Source of the DNA: Acanthococcus lagerstroemiae
Taxonomy: Eukaryota; Arthropoda; Insecta; Hemiptera; Eriococcidae
Direction of reading: 5' to 3'
DNA: 64,000 bases
NCBI GenBank assembly: GCA_031841125.1
Contig: CM063108.1
Coordinates: forward strand, 3,916,183-3,980,182
Under the pieces are notes generated by a model. That model did no database searches. It worked only from the letters and a program-made list of their open reading frames with translations, and was not told the DNA's origin. Both the position numbers and the translations under genes were made by a program. This document shows positions 57,960 through 64,000 of the stretch, one piece after another; within the stretch, counting starts at the first letter, position 1, and every line of letters begins with the position of its first letter.

Positions 57960-58205
57960 TTTAATTAACCGGGACCAAAAATGAATTCAGCGATCCTGAA
58001 AACCTGCTTTGATTCTTTATTTCGTTCATATTTGAGCTCCCCCTCCCTCAAGAATAACATTTTAAAATGGGACCAAACGGATGATGGAAATGAATTCAGT
58101 GACTCTGGAAACCTAGTATTCGATAACCATATTGCATTTCACTTCATTTGGATCCGATTCTTCCCTGGTGTCACAATTTTCAGATATAGGTGAAACGAGA
58201 ATACC
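57960..58205 (+). repeat. Tandem repeat units of the 'gaattcagcgatcctgaaaacct' type
   Basis: Two to three units (about 57,970, 58,080, 58,200) share GGGACCAAA, ATGAATTCAGxGAxxCTGxAAACCT and CATTTCxxTTxG. Same family as 5.8 and 17.3 kb. Confidence 0.55.
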
Positions 58206-58474
58206 AAAATTGAATTCGGGACACCTTATTGCATTCGACACTCTGAAGTCATTTTTTGTATCCTTTCGAGTTCATAAACATCCATCACAACAGCCCCTTT
58301 CTAAACCAGTCAAATACCAAAAAACACGATCTTAAAAATCTGGTGATTGAGAGACGAGAAAGGCCACAGAAAGCAAAAAATGCTCAGTGATGGAAAGGTG
58401 TGACTATAAGGAATCTGCCGAATGTAGAATTTAGACCTCTTCTGATCTCCAAATTTGGTAGCCACCGACGAGCG

Positions 58475-58991
58475 TAGTGATGTCGATCATGATCGATCTT
58501 TCTGATGATCGATCACAAACTACAATGTCCAGTACCCAGAGGCATACAACAGACAGATATTCATTTCCATCACAAAAATGTGTGTTTTTTAAATGAGAGT
58601 CAAAGTAACCATCAGCGTTCGCTTATCAGTTGGGTTTAGTTACCGCGTTGTTGTTGTTTGCACAGTCCGAATTTATCAATGCCAATGCACTTTCCTCTCC
58701 ACTGTGTTGGCTACAAAATATAAAAATGTTTAGCAAAAACAGAAAATACCTAAAAACATTCTCTATTAGGTCCTTTTCTAAGTCAACTTTAAAAGAAACA
58801 ACGCATTTATTTCTGTGTTCAGAGAAGTCGTTAATAGAAAGGAACTTATACTCATCTACCAATGGTCTCTTTTCTTATTCTTCATGATCGATCATAATGA
58901 TCGCCCTGAGCTCGATGATCGAAAAAGATCGAGTCTTATCGAGATGATCGTGATCGATCATTTTTGATCGAGTAAATGATCGACATCACTA
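58475..58991. mobile_element. Non-autonomous DNA transposon, 517 bp, TAGTGATGTCGATCAT ends
   Basis: The left end TAGTGATGTCGATCATGATC and the right end (complement) TAGTGATGTCGATCATTTAC are inverted, with further GATCGATC-rich subterminal motifs on both sides (58,480-58,515; 58,885-58,970). Flanking octamers GACGAGCG and GCAGAGCG match at 6 of 8, consistent with an old 8-bp hAT duplication. The internal frame (58,626-58,887) has no recognised transposase. It lies directly against the R1-clade copy at 58,995. Confidence 0.75.
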
Positions 58992-58994
58992 GCA

Positions 58995-59795
58995 GAGCGG
59001 CGCTACGAGCCGAGCAGGATATAAAGCAATCCACGCTCCGCATGTGGGAAGAGTGGCTCTCCCGCAGTACTATAAGGGAGAGATGACCCGTCTGCAAATA
59101 CACAACCTTGACGCGTGGTTGGGAAGACACCATGGCCAGATGAACTTTTATCTCACAAGGTGAAGGCCACGGTGTCTTTAACGAGTATCTGCGTAGAATG
59201 GGCAAAGCAGAGACGATAGCCCGTAGTGCTCCTACTACACTGGAGAAGGGCGGGATGATGATGCCTGGCACACACTGTTCTAGTGTCCAGCATTTGACAG
59301 ACAGATGGAAGAAGTGATGGCCGCTTTTCAGAACGCGGGCGTTGAGCCGCTGAAAACCGAGAGCCTGATCCCGATAATGCTGAGAAACAAAGCAGGATGG
59401 GATCAGGTAGCTGCTTTTGTCAAGAAGATAATGCGCTGCAAGATGGAGATGGAATGGGAAAGACAAAGGCAGCGATCACAGCATCCAATGCCGAACCCTA
59501 CCATCCCACCAACATCGACGACGATGTCGCTGCTGTCATCAACGACAGAGGAAGACCCGGCGCAACTCGAAAGTGAACAAGTCGCCGTAGATTCGCCAAG
59601 GAGAGGCGAATGGAGAAATGGAGTAGAAGGGTTGCTCACCTAAAAGCGTTTCCCCCTATCTTGATGCAGGCCCAATTTGAGTAATTCCAGGTAAGGGGGT
59701 ATGGTGTCGGGGGCCTATGTGGCATGCGTGCACCGCCATGCGCCCCGCCATCACTGATCTCCAAACCTGCATAAAACAAATAAAAGCCTCAACAA
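58995..59795 (+). pseudogene. R1-clade non-LTR retrotransposon, 3' end with 3' UTR
   Basis: Different frames of 59,000-59,300 give EQDIKQSTLRMWEEWL, HGQMNFYLTR, GVFNEYLRRMGKAETIARSA and DDAWHTLF.CPAFDRQ, separated by frameshifts. The frame from 59,305 continues with ESLIPIMLRNKAGWDQVAAF and a charged MEMEWERQRQR segment to the stop at 59,643. The following about 150 bases (to an A-rich end with AAATAAAAGCCT near 59,785) look like the 3' UTR. This is the best preserved of the three R1-clade tails here and is still 5'-truncated and frameshifted. Confidence 0.82.
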
Positions 59796-60325
59796 AGCTG
59801 TTTCTCTCCGTAAGGCCTGCGTTAAATGGTGCTACGTGGAAGAGTTATTTCGATCTCTCCTCCGCTACACTCAAGGCTTTTCTGAGATAGATACGAAAAA
59901 TATACTAGCAACTACTTTTAGGGCAAATCCGATGTAGAACAATTTCTGTTAAAAGACTTTGTATTTTCCAAAAGTTTCATTTTTGAAAAAAAAAAATCAA
60001 ATTTTTATTAGGGAAGGGGTATGGACCCCCCCCCCAAAGAAAATAGCACAAGGGATAGGGGTGATGACTTTCAATATGTTCATTAGGACTATCATACCTA
60101 ACTTTCTATAAAAAATCAGCGTATCCGGATTTATTTTTAAACTTAATTCTCCCAGGCCATCACAGTATGTGAAAGGAACCTGCAAAACTTGATAATCAGA
60201 AGAAGAACGTGTAATACGTTTCCGGAAAATTGTTAATTGAAAAGAATCGGTTTTTGTTTCCTCAACTCAGAAATGTAGCTAAATGTTTACTCTTCTGAAT
60301 GAGACTAATCGTAATACACACTGTA

Positions 60326-60552
60326 CTGGATGCGCAAAATCCCGCCAGTAACCCAAGTAACTAAAGGGAACCAAGGGTAATTGACAGGTTCCTGGGTAAC
60401 CTGAGGTTAACCGAAGGTTGCAAATGGGTAACTTTTCCGCGGGTAACTTGAGGGTAACTGACTGCGCACCGGGATGCGCTAAATCCCGCCAGTTACCCAG
60501 GTAACTAAGGGGGAACCAAGGGTAACTGATGGGTTTCTGACTGCGCATTGGG
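60326..60552 (-). mobile_element. GTTACCC-rich TA-flanked MITE, dimer
   Basis: Reverse-orientation copy. It runs from CTGGATGCGCAAAATCCCGC to GACTGCGCATTGGG, flanked by TA on both sides (60,324-60,325; 60,553-60,554). Two head-to-tail units meet near 60,465-60,475 (GCGCACCGGGATGCGC). GGGTAAC repeats and the GGGTAACTTTTCCGC block are conserved. Confidence 0.85.
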
Positions 60553-63500
60553 TACGACTTCTGATCGCCGAGCTACAAAATGAAAACTTCAATCGCGTTT
60601 TTCCCCAAATCTATACAACTGATTATACAGCCTTCTTCCACCAGACACTTAATAAATGATGAATATGATGGTCAGCATTTCTAAACTAAATACCACCGGA
60701 GTACACAGGACTGAATACTAAAAAATATTAAAAATATGGAGTTATTTTTTCCTTTACAGTTACTGCGAACACTACCATAACCTTCGCAACTTTCGATCCG
60801 CTCGGCAATAACCTTCCGTTTTGCTAATTTCCATCCAACTTTCATTAGTCAGCCAAATCCAATTACGAAGGGTCTTTTATTCCGGCCTTGCCCAACTACG
60901 TTAAAGTTTACAGACGATTTTGAAATCATAAGCCGAGCCGAAACGCTTTTACCTTTTTTTTTTTTTTTCCGCCTTCAAGGGAAAACAATAACCGAATTAC
61001 TTCCTTGTTAACCCTGTTTTCCGTCCTTGATTTGAAACGCATCCTTATCGTGTTTCTCGGTGGCGGGAAAACGTAATTTTCCGCGTGTTGGAAAAATTTT
61101 CCATTACCCGCTCGCGAGGTTATACGAAGCGAGTCGCGAGGCAGAATAGAAAGCTCGATACATATTTTCACGTTCACACGTGCGGTTGACGTGCAAATGG
61201 GACGAGTGTAAAATCATTCGAGTTCGCTAAAAATACTGAATTTCGACTCGATCCGAGCTCGGGTTCTGGTGAGCCCATGTCCTCCTGTCCCGAGCGCGTC
61301 GTCTATCGGATATATGATGGAACCTACACACCACATGCTCGCTTCGACTGACCACACATCGATGGTACTTGGGTCTTTTTCTCAAGATGCTCAGATGTTC
61401 ACTGTTCGCCATGTGTTATTACAGCGGTAATTAATTACTTTTGGCGCCATTCTCAAAAATCAACGAACGCTCCAACGAAATTCATTTGGAAGTTAACCTA
61501 TTTGCGAAATCTCGATGCGAAGCTATATACGAGTAGGTTCTTGTATTGGGGCAGAGAGGACTTTGACGCACATTTTGTATAATATATACACATTCGCATA
61601 ATATATATTTATGTTGTTAGCCGGCGAATAGACGTTGAAGTGACCATTTTCCGGGGCATGAGATAGGTTATGGTTCGACTGGAAGTATGTCGCTGTGTTC
61701 GCGGAATTACGCCTACAAAACGTCCTTCAAGTACAGTATATACGAGCAGACGATAAATTATTAAAGCTCATTTTCGATTGAATTTATGCTCGCTAGCGTT
61801 TTCCATCAGGATCCCGGGCTCTCTTTCTCGCTTTTCCTTGGCCTCGTCAGTTTTCTTCTCGTTTTTCCTTTTTTCTGCAAGCTCGAAGCTGCGCCTCGCT
61901 CGCTATTCATTTTTCACAACGGCCGCAGCCCCATGGTATACGGTTACAATAAAGTTTAATTTTCTCTCCGTGTAAACAACGTTTCGAGATATTAATTTCG
62001 TTCGCCGGCGAAGGATTATAGGTATATCGTGTGTACATACCCGTACCTGCATTATACATTTGCTGTACAGGTACCAAGAGCTAACCTCATTTTGGCGAGC
62101 GAATGTGGAAAGGTTCCGAGAATGAGATCGCGTGAGGTGCCCGACTGATGGTCAATTGTGGCTCCGACTTTGACGATAGCCTATGGTGACGAGGTCAACT
62201 CGGTATATGTCATGTTGTACGGTATAACATTTCGGGAATTTCGCGGTTCTGACGGATGGGGTATAGCTTGTTACTCTATACACGACGATAGGTGGAAATC
62301 GCTTTCGCTTTTCTGATTACTGACCTACTTAAATGCGATATGATTATTTACGATCCCGTTACCAAGCAGCGGTACGATTGACAGGGTAATAGATGCTCCG
62401 AGAACATTTTGGACAGCGGGTGGAAAAGTCAACTTGGTTGAAAATTTTCAACTGGACATAGAAGTAGAAAGAGTGGAAGAGGTAGAATTAGTATTACAGG
62501 AGTTCAGTTATAGGAATAAGAAAAGTCTTAATTTTTGAATTAGTACCGCCAGTTGCGGTACCTTAGGACAGCGGCGTAACTTTTAAAACGCACTGGCAGG
62601 TTTGCACAATCCGAACGAATTTGGATCTTCGATCGCTCGCTGTTTACCCTCATGAGTGAGAAGAGAATTTCAGAAATTAACATAAATGGGCACGTAACGT
62701 TACTCGCATGCATGTTCGCAAGTGTGTGCTAGAAAGTATGGTTGAAGAGTCAATGAACATAATAAAGTTGATACTCTTTGTCAGAGACTAAAAAGTCGCC
62801 ACTAATCATCATCCTAGAGAAGAAGGTAATACAAACAACACGCCGGAAAGAAAACTACAACAAAAAGTAATCAAAAGAGAAACAAAACAGCACCTTAGTT
62901 TACACAACAATCGATATGTTGACAGAGAACCGTTCTCTGTGCTAAAATAAGAGCAGATCAGACATTGCACAAACAGACCTAGTCACAACCAATAGGAAGG
63001 CAAGTCACCACATGCTTACCATACGGCACTCCCTTGATTATAGGTGTAGTCGTGAAGACACCTTTAAAGTAGATTTTAGCACTGTGCGGTGACATGGACA
63101 TTGTATGTAGTACGCTGTGTATTAATGCGGACATGCACCTATAGCTGAAAGTCGCATACAGTAAAAGGTAAAAGCCAGGATTTTAAGACGAATGAGGCTT
63201 GAAAAATCAAGCACTAATCTCGTGTTCGTAGGTAGCATCGCTTCTTACATATATACTCGCCAACATAACGGACGACAATTCATGAACTCTCACCGAGTTC
63301 ATCAGAACCCTGACATCGAGCGAGCTCGCTCCAAAACCATCACACAATTTCAGAACTATGTAATTTAAATTTCCTACCCGGACTTTATGAATGACTTTTT
63401 CTGACTGCTGCCAAAACATTTCACAGTTTAATTACCGACAACCAGTATATACATAATTATATATTATGAAGCATGCTCTATTAAAAAAAGCGAAATTCTT

Positions 63501-64000
63501 CGCTAAGTAAATTCGCATATATAGATGACTCTGCGGAAATAAAGTATATGTCTTTTTTCTTTCCTACCAAGCCAAACAGAGAAGTCAGTAATGAAAACTC
63601 TGTATATTCGTATTCCTAAATTACCTATATAATATCTTTATGTACGTTGAAATACTGTCGCTGGATGAACGCAATGTTCTCAGTATGATTCTTCGAAATC
63701 GTTTGATACTAAAGCAGAACCATACATATAGGTACTGTTAAAAAAAAACAAAAAAAAACTAGTCTTAAAAAAGTGACCCGGAGGTCTGATTATCAATGCC
63801 CTATGATATCTGAAAACAGAGCTGACGAGTGCACCTCCGCGATTGGTGAAGATGTAGACCTACGAGTACAGGTATATCAAAAAATGGACTCCATCGGCAA
63901 AACGTCCGTATTCTAAGTTAGAGCAAGTTCAAATGTCCCAGATGTTTTTGAAATAAAATGAGCGTATTTCTTGGCAATGATTATCTACCAGAACAACTTT
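60553..64000. other. No gene recognised; CpG-rich 60.9-62.4 kb
   Basis: The 60.9-62.4 kb part is richer in CpG and lacks recognisable repeats, so it may be conserved regulatory or exon-bearing DNA. On the minus strand near 61,290-61,400 a frame reads KDPSTIDVWSVEASMWCVGS, which faintly resembles a kinase subdomain IX. No splice structure supports it. The end of the window (62.4-64 kb) shows nothing I can support. Confidence 0.4.

Noticed and set aside
58626..58887. Frames inside the GATCGATC-rich element as possible transposase remnants
   Set aside because: No DDE or hAT dimerisation motif can be read in either strand.
61290..61412. Minus-strand frame with KDPSTIDVWSVEASMWCVGS, kinase-like
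   Set aside because: Only a short phrase resembles kinase subdomain IX; no APE, HRD or DFG motifs nearby and no clear splice sites.

Overview
The window looks like a piece of an arthropod nuclear genome, most likely an insect. Intron-bearing genes are sparse, non-coding DNA is abundant, and there are tRNA-derived SINEs, R1-clade non-LTR retrotransposon tails, many short inverted-repeat transposons (MITEs) with exact target-site duplications, and several degenerate satellite arrays. Apart from one element, the long open frames are few and mostly chance.

Left part (1-24,996): no convincing host gene. It holds three SINE copies, one of them split by a 1,069-bp solo LTR with a 5-bp duplication; an R1-clade fragment on the minus strand; MITEs of the Tc1/mariner and hAT types; a distinctive TA-flanked element family rich in GTTACCC; and degenerate tandem arrays.

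Centre (24,997-36,613): the most striking region. A strongly AT-rich block carries a complete 1,396-residue protein-primed family B DNA polymerase of the Polinton/Maverick/adintovirus type, plus small genes (a double zinc-finger protein, two coil-rich proteins, acidic proteins, and a helix-turn-helix-like protein with an early stop). No integrase, packaging ATPase, protease or capsid gene is visible. A diverged inverted repeat whose outer 28 bp match at 26 positions, with 5'-AG ends, flanks an 11.6-kb interval. That interval also contains a well-formed four-exon gene for an unrecognised protein of about 398 residues, with base composition like the surrounding host DNA. Either this is an unusual polymerase-centred element that has taken up an intron-bearing gene, or a polymerase element sits beside a host gene and the repeats have another origin.

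Right part (36,614-64,000): more tandem arrays and MITEs, large fold-back elements at 41.4 and 51.9 kb, the first two coding exons of a Ras-like small GTPase (RERG/RASL-like, 43,368-43,967) whose later exons I could not find, two more R1-clade 3' ends (54.7 and 59.3 kb), and long stretches in which I see no gene.

Within the central element the polymerase would replicate the element DNA. The zinc-finger and helix-turn-helix proteins are plausible DNA-binding accessories, and the rest are of unknown role. All boundaries come from reading by eye; no alignment or database search was possible.
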